DNA from: Gammaproteobacteria bacterium
GTDB taxonomy: Bacteria; Pseudomonadota; Gammaproteobacteria; QNFE01
Length of the DNA: 33,988 nucleotides
Direction of reading: 5' to 3'
Assembly: GCA_003645455.1 (NCBI GenBank)
Contig: QNFE01000018.1
Span: forward strand, 1-33,988
Shown here piece after piece: positions 7,412 through 16,456 of this stretch (its first letter is position 1; each line of letters opens with the position of its first letter). Below the pieces are notes generated by a model. The model made no database searches, was not told the DNA's origin, and was given only the letters and a program-made list of their open reading frames with translations. A program made the translations under genes and the position numbers.

Positions 7412-8710
7412 ATGCAAGATTTTATAATTTTTATAACTAATTTATCACCGACAATGTTTGTCGTTGTCGTTGTGTTGCTACTGCAAATTGTTTTGTTATT
7501 TGTTGTTGTTGGAAAAAATAAAAATAATAATAAATTATCTTTTTCATTGCAAAAAATTGACTTGGATTTAAAAACAAGTTTTAATTTTATAGGGGAGCAA
7601 ATCCGCAAGACAAATAGCGAGAATAGAGCCGAATCATTAAATACTTTTAATAATTTACAAAATAGCCTATTAAAGAGAATTAGCGAATATGAATTATCGC
7701 AAAATAATCAATTTAATACCCATAGCAAAACTCTTAACGAAGCTTTAAAATCGATCCAAAGCACGATTGACAAACAGTTACAAAATATAAGAGATGATAA
7801 TTCAGTTCAATTAAAAGAAATGCGAGCAACTGTTGATGAAAAACTACAAACAACTTTGGAAAAAAGACTAAGTGAATCATTTAAACAGGTCAGCGACAGG
7901 TTAGAGGCAGTACATAAGGGGTTAGGGGATATGCAAAATCTGGCAACCGGAGTCGGAGACTTACAAAAAGTTCTCTCCAATGTTAAAACTCGTGGTATCT
8001 TAGGCGAGTATATGTTGGCCAATATTTTGGAACAAATTTTAAATCCAGGACAATACTTAAAAGATGTCAGGATAAAAAAAGATAGTCGTGACCATGTAGA
8101 ATTTGCGATAAAACTCCCCGGTAAAACTGATGATGGTGACGATGAGGTTTTGATCCCCATTGATTCCAAATTTCCGCTGGCAGATTATGAAACATTACAA
8201 GATGCCTATCAAGGGACTGATAAAATTAAAATTGATTATTGCCAAAAACAACTTTTAAAAACTATTGATAAATTTGCCAAGGATATAGCAGATAAATATA
8301 TTGATCCACCGAATACAACAAATTTTGCTATAATGTTTTTGCCGATTGAAGGTTTGTATGCCGAAGTTTTGCGTCATCCTGGTTTATTTGAAAAATTACA
8401 TAGAGATTATGATGTAACCATTACAGGACCTACAACTTTATCGGCTCTATTAAATTCTTTGCAAATGGGTTATCGCACTTTGGCTATTCAAAAAAGAAGC
8501 TCTGATGTCTGGAAAACTCTATCTGCTGTTAAAACAGAATTTAATAATTTTGCCGAACAGTTAAGCAAAGTGCAAAAACAACTTAATACTGCCAGTGATT
8601 CTTTGGGTGTATTAAAAAACAGGAGAACAAATGCTATCAATAAAAAACTTATTGATGTCGAGAAAATAGATGGCACTCTTGCTACTAACATTTTAGAAAT
8701 TAAGGAATAA
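7412..8710 (+). CDS. rmuC: DNA recombination protein RmuC
   Basis: RmuC limits inversion and recombination at short inverted repeats and is predicted to be nuclease-related. Residues 8-30 form one membrane helix. Residues 45-165 are a long coiled coil (many Lys, Glu, Gln, Asn). The RmuC core follows with LSNVKTRGILGEYMLANILEQIL, then HVEFAIKLPG and LIPIDSKFPLADYETL, and later FLPIEGLYAEVLRHPG and the TGPTTLSALLNSLQMG signature. The 432-residue length is typical. It is the second gene of a close-packed run starting with the barrel protein and leading to serS (six bases away). Confidence 0.95.
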   Translation: MQDFIIFITNLSPTMFVVVVVLLLQIVLLFVVVGKNKNNNKLSFSLQKIDLDLKTSFNFIGEQIRKTNSENRAESLNTFNNLQNSLLKRISEYELSQNNQFNTHSKTLNEALKSIQSTIDKQLQNIRDDNSVQLKEMRATVDEKLQTTLEKRLSESFKQVSDRLEAVHKGLGDMQNLATGVGDLQKVLSNVKTRGILGEYMLANILEQILNPGQYLKDVRIKKDSRDHVEFAIKLPGKTDDGDDEVLIPIDSKFPLADYETLQDAYQGTDKIKIDYCQKQLLKTIDKFAKDIADKYIDPPNTTNFAIMFLPIEGLYAEVLRHPGLFEKLHRDYDVTITGPTTLSALLNSLQMGYRTLAIQKRSSDVWKTLSAVKTEFNNFAEQLSKVQKQLNTASDSLGVLKNRRTNAINKKLIDVEKIDGTLATNILEIKE

Positions 8711-8716
8711 AAAATT

Positions 8717-10021
8717 ATGCTTGACATAAAATTAGTTCGCCAAAATCCGCAAAACATAAAAGATAAACTTTTAAAAAAGAAGTTTGTGTTCTCCGTGTAT
8801 GACTTTAAAAATTTAGAACAGCAACGCAAACAATTACAAATTGAAACTCAAAATTTACAAAATGAAAAAAATAAATCTGCTAAATCAATAGGCAAAGCTA
8901 AACAACAAGGAGAAGATATTCAACCATTGTTAAAAGAAGTGGAGCACTTAAAAACACAGCTTACCAACAACGAAAATGAACTTAGCATTATTTTGAAAAA
9001 ATTACATAATTTGTTGTCAGCTGTGCCTAATATCCCAGCGGAAGATGTGCCAATAGGTGATGACGAAAATAATAATGTAGAAATTAAAAAGTGGGGCAAT
9101 ATTCCAAAATTTGATTTTAAACCCAAAGAGCACAGCGAGATAGCAACAGATGAAAATATGGATTTTGCCACCGCAGCTGCCATTTCATCCAGCAGATTTG
9201 TTATTTTAAAAAATGAAATTGCTAAGCTCCATCGGGTTTTAATCCAATTTATGATTGATGCTCATACTGATAATAATTATACCGAGCTTTATGTGCCGTA
9301 TATTGTAAATAGCAAAAGCCTCTATGGCACTGGTAATTTACCAAAATTTGCTGATGATTTGTTTAAAATAAAAAGTGATAAAGAAAATGATTTTTATCTT
9401 ATTCCCACCGCCGAGGTGCCAGTTACGAATATCTATGCTAACAAAATAATAAAAGATAGTGATTTACCACTAAAAATGGTTTGTCATACCCCTTGTTTTC
9501 GTTCCGAGGCAGGGTCATATGGTAAAGATACCAGCGGAATTATCCGCCAACATCAATTTGAAAAAGTAGAATTAGTGCAACTATCTACCCCTGATAACTC
9601 CGATGAGGAATTAGAAAATTTAACCCAAAATGCGATGAATATTTTAGAAAAATTAAATTTACCATATAGACAGGTTATTTTATGTGGGGCAGATTTAGGA
9701 TTTTCATCTAAAAAAACCTATGATCTTGAGGTTTGGATGCCATCGCAAAATACATATCGTGAAATATCATCTTGTTCTAATTTTGGTGATTTTCAAGCTC
9801 GCAGGATGATGGCAAGATTTAAAAATGAAAATGGAAATATTGAATATGTGCACACCTTAAATGGATCAGCTTTGGCAGTGGGCCGAACTCTTGCTGCTAT
9901 CATCGAAAACTATCAACAGCAAGATGGCAGTATAAAAATTCCAAAGGTTTTACAAAAGTATTTTAAAAATAACAAAAATAATGAAATTATTACAAATCCA
10001 TCCTCAAAATCCGCAAAATAG
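8717..10021 (+). CDS. serS: Seryl-tRNA synthetase
   Basis: SerS charges tRNA-Ser, and tRNA-Sec where present. The N-terminus MLDIKLVRQNP leads into the two-helix coiled-coil arm (about residues 30-100) that grips the long variable arm of tRNA-Ser. The class II core contains the motif 2 region (FRSEAGSYGKDTSGIIRQHQFEKVE, around residue 265-290) and motif 3 (LNGSALAVGRTLAAIIEN, near 385-402). ISSCSNFGDFQARR is also characteristic. The 434-residue length is standard. Its last 41 bases also encode the start of yciO. Confidence 0.98.
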   Translation: MLDIKLVRQNPQNIKDKLLKKKFVFSVYDFKNLEQQRKQLQIETQNLQNEKNKSAKSIGKAKQQGEDIQPLLKEVEHLKTQLTNNENELSIILKKLHNLLSAVPNIPAEDVPIGDDENNNVEIKKWGNIPKFDFKPKEHSEIATDENMDFATAAAISSSRFVILKNEIAKLHRVLIQFMIDAHTDNNYTELYVPYIVNSKSLYGTGNLPKFADDLFKIKSDKENDFYLIPTAEVPVTNIYANKIIKDSDLPLKMVCHTPCFRSEAGSYGKDTSGIIRQHQFEKVELVQLSTPDNSDEELENLTQNAMNILEKLNLPYRQVILCGADLGFSSKKTYDLEVWMPSQNTYREISSCSNFGDFQARRMMARFKNENGNIEYVHTLNGSALAVGRTLAAIIENYQQQDGSIKIPKVLQKYFKNNKNNEIITNPSSKSAK

Positions 10022-10592
10022 ACTCATAGAGCAGGCAGCGGATGCCATCAACCGTGGAGCAGTCGCTGTTATCCCCACAGATTCCTGTTATGCGCTCGCT
10101 TGTCATTTGGATGATAAATCTTCAGTTGATAAAATTCGTGCCATCCGCCAAAGTGATAAAAACCATAAATTTACTCTAATCTGTGAGGATTTATCCCAAA
10201 TTTCAGAATTTGCCAAGGTGGACAATGAAAGTTTTAGAATTTTAAAAAATAATACCCCAGGAGCATTTACTTTTATTTTAAAAGCCACAGGCGAAGTCCC
10301 CAAACGACTTATGCACCCCAAACGCAAACACATCGGAATCCGTGTGCCAAATAACAACATAATCCAAGCACTATTACATAAATTAGATGCGCCCTTGATG
10401 AGTTGTTCTTTTATTTTGCCAGACACAGATAGGACAATTGATGATATTGATAGTCTGCCACCTATCTATCAACCAAAAATAGATCTGATAATTGATGGTG
10501 GAATATGCCAAAAACAACCATCCACAGTTGTGCATCTGGAAAACAACGAAGTGCAAATCAGTCGCCATGGACTATCTAAATTAATTGTTTAA
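9981..10592 (+). CDS. yciO: YciO/YrdC/Sua5-family protein
   Basis: The family binds RNA and ATP; TsaC/Sua5 members make threonylcarbamoyl-AMP for the t6A modification of tRNA. The role of YciO itself is less settled. The match to YciO-type proteins runs from the first residues: IHPQNPQNRLIEQA, then AVIPTDSCYALACHL, KIRAIRQ, NNTPGAFTFILKAT, KRKHIGIRVPNN and DLIIDGG. This supports the ATG at 9981 even though it lies 41 bp inside serS, since no later in-frame ATG would preserve the IHPQNPQ segment. The long overlap implies translational coupling with serS. It is distinct enough from TsaC that another tsaC is expected elsewhere. Confidence 0.9.
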   Translation: MKLLQIHPQNPQNRLIEQAADAINRGAVAVIPTDSCYALACHLDDKSSVDKIRAIRQSDKNHKFTLICEDLSQISEFAKVDNESFRILKNNTPGAFTFILKATGEVPKRLMHPKRKHIGIRVPNNNIIQALLHKLDAPLMSCSFILPDTDRTIDDIDSLPPIYQPKIDLIIDGGICQKQPSTVVHLENNEVQISRHGLSKLIV

Positions 10593-10605
10593 TTCCAAAA
10601 TAAAT

Positions 10606-10621
10606 ATTATGCAAAGGTCTC
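10606..10621 (+). repeat. Copy of the dispersed attatgcaaaggtctc motif
   Basis: A 16-bp copy that ends 17 bp before the -35 box of the rnfB promoter and 74 bp before the rnfB ATG. The ttga found just 5' of the motif in the copies at 14427 and 16040 is absent here. Confidence 0.7.
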
Positions 10622-10638
10622 TATAAAAAATTAAAAAA

Positions 10639-10667
10639 TTGATAATTAATTTTGACTGGTGTATAAT
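10639..10667 (+). promoter_or_regulatory. Sigma-70-type promoter of rnfBCDG
   Basis: ttgata (10639-10644) and tataat (10662-10667) are exactly 17 bp apart. The predicted transcript would start about 20 bp before the rnfB ATG. No obvious ribosome-binding site follows. Confidence 0.75.
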
Positions 10668-10694
10668 TACCTATTTTGTTAAAATAATAATTTT

Positions 10695-11237
10695 ATGTTG
10701 GTAGCAATCGCCACGATTAGCCTATTGTCCCTATTGTTTGGGGTGATATTAGGCTGGTCGGCAATTTACTTTAAAGTCTCTGGTAACCCTATGATTGATA
10801 AGGTTGAAGAATTATTGCCGCAAACTCAATGTGGCCAATGCTCTCACCCTGGTTGCAGACCATATGCCACTGCCATAGTAGAAGATGGTTTTGCTATCAA
10901 CCAATGCCCCCCTGGAGGTCAGGAAACTGTTGTGGCTATTGCCGATTTATTAGGGGTTGAAGTGCAAGATGTAGCAGAGGGTAGCGACGATAGTGAAAAA
11001 GTTGCCATCATAATTGAAAAAGAATGTATAGGTTGCACTTTATGTATTCAAGCTTGCCCTGTTGATGCAATTTTGGGATCTGCCAAACATATGCATGTTG
11101 TGATTGAAAGCGAATGCACTGGATGCAAATTGTGTCTCCCTCCCTGTCCTGTTGATTGCATCATAATGAAACCTCCCATAAATATTGATAGTTTTTATCA
11201 AGCCCCATACCCTGTTGAGGTAAGATTAAATGCCTGA
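10695..11237 (+). CDS. rnfB: Rnf complex iron-sulfur subunit B
   Basis: RnfB passes electrons between ferredoxin and the membrane part of Rnf. It has one N-terminal membrane anchor (residues 2-27). A four-cysteine site for a 4Fe-4S cluster follows (C46, C49, C54, C71, in [14 protein letters not shown] and NQCPPGG). Two classical ferredoxin motifs come next (C111/114/117 with C121, and C141/144/147 with C151). At 180 residues it is of the usual gammaproteobacterial RsxB size. It opens the rnfBCDG run. rnfA, which normally precedes rnfB, is replaced here by yciO. Confidence 0.97.
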   Translation: MLVAIATISLLSLLFGVILGWSAIYFKVSGNPMIDKVEELLPQTQCGQCSHPGCRPYATAIVEDGFAINQCPPGGQETVVAIADLLGVEVQDVAEGSDDSEKVAIIIEKECIGCTLCIQACPVDAILGSAKHMHVVIESECTGCKLCLPPCPVDCIIMKPPINIDSFYQAPYPVEVRLNA

Positions 11238-12759
11238 TTCTATCATAAAAAAACTATATAAATTCCACGGTGGTGTGCATATGGCAGATAAAAAATATCT
11301 GTCAAATAATCAGGGAATTATAGATATGCCATTGAGTAAAAAATTTATTATCCCCTTGATACAGCATCGTGGTGTCATAGCCAAAGCCACAGTTAAAATT
11401 GGTGACAAAGTCCAAAAATATCAAATTATCGCCCGCACTTTTGGCAAGCTTGGTGCTGTTATTCATGCCCCAACATCTGGCATTATTACTGATCTTAAAC
11501 AACATCGCATTGCCCATCCTGGCAACATTCAAGAGAGTTGTTTGATTCTTGAAGCGGACGGCAAGGATAAAGCCATAAAAAATGATAAACCCATCAATAC
11601 CGACCTTACAAATAAAGAAAAAATAATTAAACATTTAAAACATATGGGTTTGGTGGGTCTCGGTGGTGCTGTTTTTCCTACATATTTTAAATTGCAAGGC
11701 TCTGTTGAAAACCCTATTAAAACCTTGATAATAAATGCCGTTGAATGTGAGCCCTATATAACCTGTGATGATATGTTAATGCGTCAAAGCTCCGATGAAA
11801 TTATAGCAGGCACTATGTTTATGCAAAAATTAATAGGGGCAAAAGAATGTATAATTGCTGTTGAGGACAATAAACCAGAGGCGATAAATAGTTTGCACCA
11901 CAGCAAAAACAAAACCGAATATAGCAATATTCAAATTGTGGCAATTCCGACTATTTACCCATCAGGTGGCGAAAAACAACTAATTAAGGTTTTAAAAAAT
12001 AAAGAAATTCCAGTTGGCAAAATCCCCGCTGATTTGGGTTTTGTGTGTCAGAATGTTAGCACAGTGTATGCCTTTTGGCAGGCTATCTATAAAAACATTC
12101 CATTAGTGCAAAGAGTAGTGACCATTACAGGCGAGGCTGTTAAAAAACCTGCGAATCTTATTGTGCGGTTTGGCACGCCGATAAAAGAGGTTCTTAAATT
12201 TTGCGGTGCTTTGTTAAAAGATGAAACTACAATGGGTGGACCTATGATGGGTTTTGTTGTCCGTGATAAAAGCACTCCTGTAACCAAAGCGACAAATTGT
12301 CTTTTGGTGCGACACAAAAAACCTGAAAAAATTATAGAATCCTGCATCCGCTGTGGCAAATGTCAAGATGTTTGTCCGATGAATTTGTTGCCACAACAAC
12401 TATACTGGGCGGCCCGCGATAAAAGCCTAAATTTATTGGAAAAATATGACTTATTAAATTGCATTGAGTGTGCTTGTTGTGATTATGTTTGCCCATCTAA
12501 TATCTCATTGGTTGCCTATTTTAAATTTGGCAAGGGAATTTGGCAAAAAGATAAAATAGATAGAAAAAAAGCCGAACATGCTAAGAATCGGCATGATTTC
12601 AAGGAGCAAAGAATAATAGCAGCCAAAGCTAAACGTGCCGCATTACTGGCAGAAAAAAAAGAAAAATTAAAATTAAAAAATAAATTAGGCACAGGACAGG
12701 CAGTATTGGATGCTATGGCTCGCGTTGAGCAAAAAAAATTACAGGAGAGCAAAAAATGA
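11230..12759 (+). CDS. rnfC: Rnf complex NADH/flavin subunit C
   Basis: RnfC is the peripheral subunit that reacts with NAD(H), carrying FMN and two 4Fe-4S clusters. Near the N-terminus is FHGGVHM, followed by a barrel-sandwich segment. The nucleotide/FMN region shows [13 protein letters not shown] and [17 protein letters not shown]. The cluster motifs are [12 protein letters not shown] and [12 protein letters not shown] around residues 375-425. The tail (about 440-509) is Lys/Ala-rich and much shorter than the long repeats of E. coli RsxC. The start overlaps rnfB by 8 bp, and FHGGVHM so near the start supports the ATG at 11230. Confidence 0.97.
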   Translation: MPDSIIKKLYKFHGGVHMADKKYLSNNQGIIDMPLSKKFIIPLIQHRGVIAKATVKIGDKVQKYQIIARTFGKLGAVIHAPTSGIITDLKQHRIAHPGNIQESCLILEADGKDKAIKNDKPINTDLTNKEKIIKHLKHMGLVGLGGAVFPTYFKLQGSVENPIKTLIINAVECEPYITCDDMLMRQSSDEIIAGTMFMQKLIGAKECIIAVEDNKPEAINSLHHSKNKTEYSNIQIVAIPTIYPSGGEKQLIKVLKNKEIPVGKIPADLGFVCQNVSTVYAFWQAIYKNIPLVQRVVTITGEAVKKPANLIVRFGTPIKEVLKFCGALLKDETTMGGPMMGFVVRDKSTPVTKATNCLLVRHKKPEKIIESCIRCGKCQDVCPMNLLPQQLYWAARDKSLNLLEKYDLLNCIECACCDYVCPSNISLVAYFKFGKGIWQKDKIDRKKAEHAKNRHDFKEQRIIAAKAKRAALLAEKKEKLKLKNKLGTGQAVLDAMARVEQKKLQESKK

Positions 12760-13754
12760 CAAAAGATATGACACCACAAATTATGCGACAAGTAATTTAT
12801 GCTATGATTCCAGGTATAATTATCATGACTTATTTTTTTGGTATCGGAGTCTTAACTAATATTCTGCTATCAATGTTGGCAGCCTTTTTGTGGGAAATTT
12901 CAATTTTAAAAATTCGCAAAAAACAAATTATCCCTGTTATTAACAATTACAGTACCCAGGTTACTGCTATTATTTTTGCCCTTACAATTCCGCCTCTCAC
13001 CCCATGGTGGATGATAGTCCTCGCTATGTTTTTTGCAATTATTATTGCTAAACACATATATGGTGGCATGGGATTTAATATTTTTAACCCAGCGATGGTG
13101 GGATTTGCAATTTTAATGATATCCTATCCGTCTCATATGACACACTGGTTAAGTTTTGATAATAATCTTAACATAATGGAGAGTTTAAAAATAGTGGCAG
13201 GAATAGTTAATCCCCAAAATTGGGATGCACTAAGTTCGGCGACACCCCTTAGCCACATAAAAACCGCTATAAGTATGGGGCAAAATATGCCAGAGATTAT
13301 AAAATCAGAAATTTTTGGCGAAGTAGCAGGATTAGGTTGGGAAATTATAGGAGGCACATTTTTTGTCGGCGGCTTGTATTTATTATATAAAAAAACTATC
13401 AACTGGTTAATCCCTTTTTCATTGTTGGCAGGATTTTTGTTGTTAAACGTTATATTTTATTTTATTGATAACAATATTTATACGAACCCTCTGGTAAATC
13501 TACTAAGTGGTAGTGTCATTATTGCCGCCTTTTATATTGCCACAGACCCCGTAGCATCTCCTGTATCCTCTCGTGGAAAAATTCTATACGGATTTATGAT
13601 AGGATCTCTTATTTTTATTATTCGCACTTTTGGAGCATATCCAGATGGGGTAGCATTCGCTGTTTTATTGATGAATATGACAACTCCTACCATAGATTAT
13701 TATTTTAAAAACATCTCATTTGGCAACAAAATAAAAAATATAAAAAATGAATAA
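12756..13754 (+). CDS. rnfD: Rnf complex membrane subunit D
   Basis: RnfD is a membrane flavoprotein that carries covalently bound FMN and takes part in ion translocation. The 332 residues contain about eight to nine membrane helices, the family segments KHIYGGMGFNIFNPAMVGFA and FYIATDPVASPVSSRGKILYG, and the flavinylation context SSATPLSHIK. T163 is the probable FMN-bearing threonine (families usually show S/T-GATPL; here it is SSATPL). Its ATG overlaps the rnfC stop by four bases, which suggests coupled translation. Confidence 0.96.
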   Translation: MTKDMTPQIMRQVIYAMIPGIIIMTYFFGIGVLTNILLSMLAAFLWEISILKIRKKQIIPVINNYSTQVTAIIFALTIPPLTPWWMIVLAMFFAIIIAKHIYGGMGFNIFNPAMVGFAILMISYPSHMTHWLSFDNNLNIMESLKIVAGIVNPQNWDALSSATPLSHIKTAISMGQNMPEIIKSEIFGEVAGLGWEIIGGTFFVGGLYLLYKKTINWLIPFSLLAGFLLLNVIFYFIDNNIYTNPLVNLLSGSVIIAAFYIATDPVASPVSSRGKILYGFMIGSLIFIIRTFGAYPDGVAFAVLLMNMTTPTIDYYFKNISFGNKIKNIKNE

Positions 13755-14358
13755 AAATAATAAACAAATTATAAACGCAGGTTTAATGTTAGCATTATTT
13801 GCCATGGTCGGCACCTCCGTTGTTACAATTACCAACAAACTTAGCAAAGACAAAATAATTCAAAATGAAAAAAATGCCCGCCTTGCTAAGCTTTATCAAG
13901 TTTTTGACAAAAACACTGTTAATAATAATTTTTTAAATGATGCAATTGATTTAAAAAATGACTTGTTGGATTCAAAAAAACCTGCTCAAATTTATCGTCT
14001 GCGATACAACGATATTCCAGTAGGGGTAATAGTTGAATCTGCCACCTACAAGGGATATAGCGGTAAAATCTCACTCATAATCGGTATAAGGTTTGATGGC
14101 AGTATAAGTGGTGTGCGTGTCGTCCGCCACCAAGAAACCCCAGGATTAGGCGACAAGATAGATGCACGAAAATCAGATTGGATTAAAAAGTTTAACAATA
14201 AATCTTTAAAAACTAACAACACTAAACAGTGGCAAGTTCAAAAAGATGGCGGTATATTTACTCAATTTTCAGGTGCCACCATAACTCCGCGGGCGATAGT
14301 GAAAGCCGTTAAAAATTCTCTAATATTTTACGAACAAAATAAATTAACACTTTATTAG
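13747..14358 (+). CDS. rnfG: Rnf complex flavoprotein subunit G
   Basis: RnfG has one N-terminal membrane helix (residues 10-30) and a periplasmic domain with covalent FMN. The family features visible are GYSGKISLIIGI, VVRHQETPGLGDKI and the flavinylation motif SGATITPRAIVKAV (S175-G-A-T178), where T178 would bear FMN. The start overlaps rnfD by 8 bp. The expected next gene, rnfE, is absent; the DNA after the stop runs 164 bp to an unrelated aldehyde dehydrogenase. Confidence 0.96.
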   Translation: MNKNNKQIINAGLMLALFAMVGTSVVTITNKLSKDKIIQNEKNARLAKLYQVFDKNTVNNNFLNDAIDLKNDLLDSKKPAQIYRLRYNDIPVGVIVESATYKGYSGKISLIIGIRFDGSISGVRVVRHQETPGLGDKIDARKSDWIKKFNNKSLKTNNTKQWQVQKDGGIFTQFSGATITPRAIVKAVKNSLIFYEQNKLTLY

Positions 14359-14426
14359 AATCCTTTATATAAACAATTACGGTTCAGGTAATGAAAAAAG
14401 TGCAATTTATCTTTTTTTTAAAATTA

Positions 14427-14450
14427 TGCTTGAATTATGCAAAGGTCTCA
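14427..14450 (+). repeat. Copy of the dispersed attatgcaaaggtctc motif
   Basis: Contains the full 20-base form ttgaattatgcaaaggtctc (14430-14449). It ends 73 bp before the aldehyde dehydrogenase ATG, almost the same distance as the copy before rnfB. No transposase lies on either side. Confidence 0.75.
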
Positions 14451-14522
14451 TTTAGTTTCTTGGTCACTGGGAAACTTGATAACAATTGATATGGTGGCAA
14501 AACTATTATTAGGAGAAAAAAT

Positions 14523-16019
14523 ATGTCTATACAAAAACCAAACTTTAAAAGTCAATATGAAAACTTCATCGGCGGACAATGGGTAGCACCAGTTGATGGC
14601 GAATATTTTGAAAACACCTCACCGGTTGATGGTAGTCTAATCGCTAAAGTTGCCCGCTCAAACAGCAAAGATATTAATCTGGCTGTCGATGCTGCCTCCA
14701 AAGCCTTTATAAGTTGGGGCAAAACCTCGGTCACAGAACGCAGTAATTTGTTGTTTAAAATTGCTGATCGCTTGCAAGAAAATCTTGAAAAATTAGCCTT
14801 GGTAGAAACCTGGGATAATGGCAAAGCCATCAGAGAAACAATGGCAGCTGATTTGCCATTAGCTATCGATCATTTTCGTTATTTTGGTAGTGTAATTCGT
14901 GCCGAAGCAGGTGATGTTGCAGACCTTGATGCCAGCACTGTTTCAATGGAAGTGCACGAACCTCTTGGTGTGGTAGGACAAATTATTCCATGGAATTTTC
15001 CTATTTTAATGGCAACTTGGAAAATTGCTCCGGCATTAGCTGCCGGCAATTGCGTTGTTTTAAAACCTGCCGAACAAACACCAGTATCAATATTATTTGT
15101 TATTGAAGTTATTGCAGATATTCTGCCAGATGGTGTATTGAATGTTGTCAATGGTTTTGGTCCGGAGGCAGGCAAACCATTGGCCCAGCACCCTGATATT
15201 AAAAAAGTTGCCTTCACAGGAGAGACCACAACAGGACGTTTGATTATGCAGTATGCCTCTGAAAATATTATTCCTGTGACTCTTGAATTAGGTGGCAAAT
15301 CGCCTAATGTATTTTTTGAAAGTGTGATGGCAGCAGATGATAATTTTCTTGATAAAGCTATTGAAGGACTAGTTCTTTTTGCTTTTAATCAAGGAGAGGT
15401 GTGTACCTGTCCATCGCGTGCCTTGATTCAAGAAAATATTTATGATGAGTTTATGGCTCGTTGCATTAAACGCATTGAAGCCATAACTATGGGTGATACC
15501 TTAGATAGTGGCACAATGATGGGTGCCCAGGCATCAAACGATCAGTATCAAAAAATTCTTAACTATATTGATATCGGTAAACAAGAGGGAGCGGAAGTTT
15601 TGACAGGGGGTGCTAAATATGACAACAAAACTTTTCCTAATGGTTATTACATTCAACCCACCGTATTCAAAGGCAGCAACAAAATGCGTATCTTTCAAGA
15701 GGAGATATTTGGTCCTGTTTTAAGTGTTACCACTTTTAAAGATGAGGCGGAAGCCTTAGAGATTGCTAATGACACTCTGTATGGTTTAGGAGCAGGTGTA
15801 TGGACTCGAGATGTCCACCAAATGCAGTCAATGGCACGTGGAATCCAGGCAGGTCGTGTTTGGTGTAATTGTTATCATGCATATCCCGCCCATGCTTCTT
15901 TTGGTGGTTATAAGAAGTCAGGTATTGGTCGAGAAACACATAAAATGATGCTTAATCATTATCGTCATACAAAAAATATTCTGATGTCTTATGATAAAAA
16001 TAAGTTAGGTTTTTTCTAA
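14523..16019 (+). CDS. Aldehyde dehydrogenase, AldB/ExaC type
   Basis: This 498-residue NAD-dependent enzyme is likely to oxidise acetaldehyde or a similar short aldehyde to the acid. The whole ALDH fold is present: [41 protein letters not shown], the base E255 in LELGGKSP, and catalytic C294 in [11 protein letters not shown]. The GEVCTCPSR form is characteristic of AldB/ExaC-type enzymes of alcohol metabolism. aggag (14511-14515) lies seven bases before the ATG. The next gene is the DUF779 protein that commonly accompanies this ALDH type, which strengthens the subfamily call. Compared with the ALDH at 2742 it is a clearly different subfamily, not a duplicate. Confidence 0.92.
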   Translation: MSIQKPNFKSQYENFIGGQWVAPVDGEYFENTSPVDGSLIAKVARSNSKDINLAVDAASKAFISWGKTSVTERSNLLFKIADRLQENLEKLALVETWDNGKAIRETMAADLPLAIDHFRYFGSVIRAEAGDVADLDASTVSMEVHEPLGVVGQIIPWNFPILMATWKIAPALAAGNCVVLKPAEQTPVSILFVIEVIADILPDGVLNVVNGFGPEAGKPLAQHPDIKKVAFTGETTTGRLIMQYASENIIPVTLELGGKSPNVFFESVMAADDNFLDKAIEGLVLFAFNQGEVCTCPSRALIQENIYDEFMARCIKRIEAITMGDTLDSGTMMGAQASNDQYQKILNYIDIGKQEGAEVLTGGAKYDNKTFPNGYYIQPTVFKGSNKMRIFQEEIFGPVLSVTTFKDEAEALEIANDTLYGLGAGVWTRDVHQMQSMARGIQAGRVWCNCYHAYPAHASFGGYKKSGIGRETHKMMLNHYRHTKNILMSYDKNKLGFF

Positions 16020-16039
16020 ACTTATTATCTTAAATCGCA

Positions 16040-16061
16040 CTTGAATTATGCAAAGGTCTCA
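16040..16061 (+). repeat. Copy of the dispersed attatgcaaaggtctc motif
   Basis: Full 20-base form at 16041-16060, here ending only three bases before the ATG of the DUF779 gene. If that ATG is used, the repeat occupies the place of the ribosome-binding site, with aaagg as the only purine-rich stretch. Confidence 0.75.
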
Positions 16062-16063
16062 TT

Positions 16064-16426
16064 ATGAATGTTACCCGAGTATCTATAACCGATAAAGCAA
16101 AAGTTGTCATAGATAAACTGCGAGATAAACATGGTGAGCTTATATTTCATCAAAGTGGCGGTTGTTGTGATGGCTCTGCTCCGATGTGCTTTGAAAAAGG
16201 TGATTTTTTAATTGGATCTCGTGATCTTTGTTTAGGAGAGGTGCATGGTTGTCAATTTTATATGGCATCAGATCAGTTTGAATATTATAAAAATATGCAT
16301 TTATTGGTAGATATTTGCGAAGGAAGGGGTTCAAGTTTTTCTTTGGAAATACCATTAGGATTGCGTTTTATGACAATTTCAAGACTTTTTTCTGACGACG
16401 AGCTGGATAACCTAACTCCGCTATAA
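16064..16426 (+). CDS. DUF779 family protein, partner of acetaldehyde dehydrogenase
   Basis: The 120-residue protein shows the DUF779 signature: a Cys-rich FHQSGGCCDGSAPMC segment (C34, C35, C42), then GDFLIGSRDLCLGEVHGC and a GRGSSFSLEIPLGLRF end. Genes of this family usually lie next to aldB/exaC-type aldehyde dehydrogenases, as here (44 bp downstream). The molecular function is not established; the conserved cysteines suggest metal or redox chemistry supporting the dehydrogenase. A dispersed repeat sits in the short gap ahead of it. Confidence 0.9.
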   Translation: MNVTRVSITDKAKVVIDKLRDKHGELIFHQSGGCCDGSAPMCFEKGDFLIGSRDLCLGEVHGCQFYMASDQFEYYKNMHLLVDICEGRGSSFSLEIPLGLRFMTISRLFSDDELDNLTPL

Positions 16427-16429
16427 CCT

Positions 16430-16456
16430 AATAATTTTTAAAAAATAAAAATTATT
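16430..16456. terminator. AT-only stem-loop between convergent genes
   Basis: aataattttt (16430-16439) pairs perfectly with aaaaattatt (16447-16456) across a 7-base loop, between the convergent DUF779 and metH genes; it overlaps the metH stop codon. The U-rich arm would serve either strand. There is no GC core, so termination strength is uncertain. Confidence 0.45.

Noticed and set aside
2742-16019. The two aldehyde dehydrogenases as a gene duplication
   Set aside because: They differ in length and active-site context (LEHGG...GQVCVS versus LELGG...GEVCTC), so they belong to separate subfamilies.
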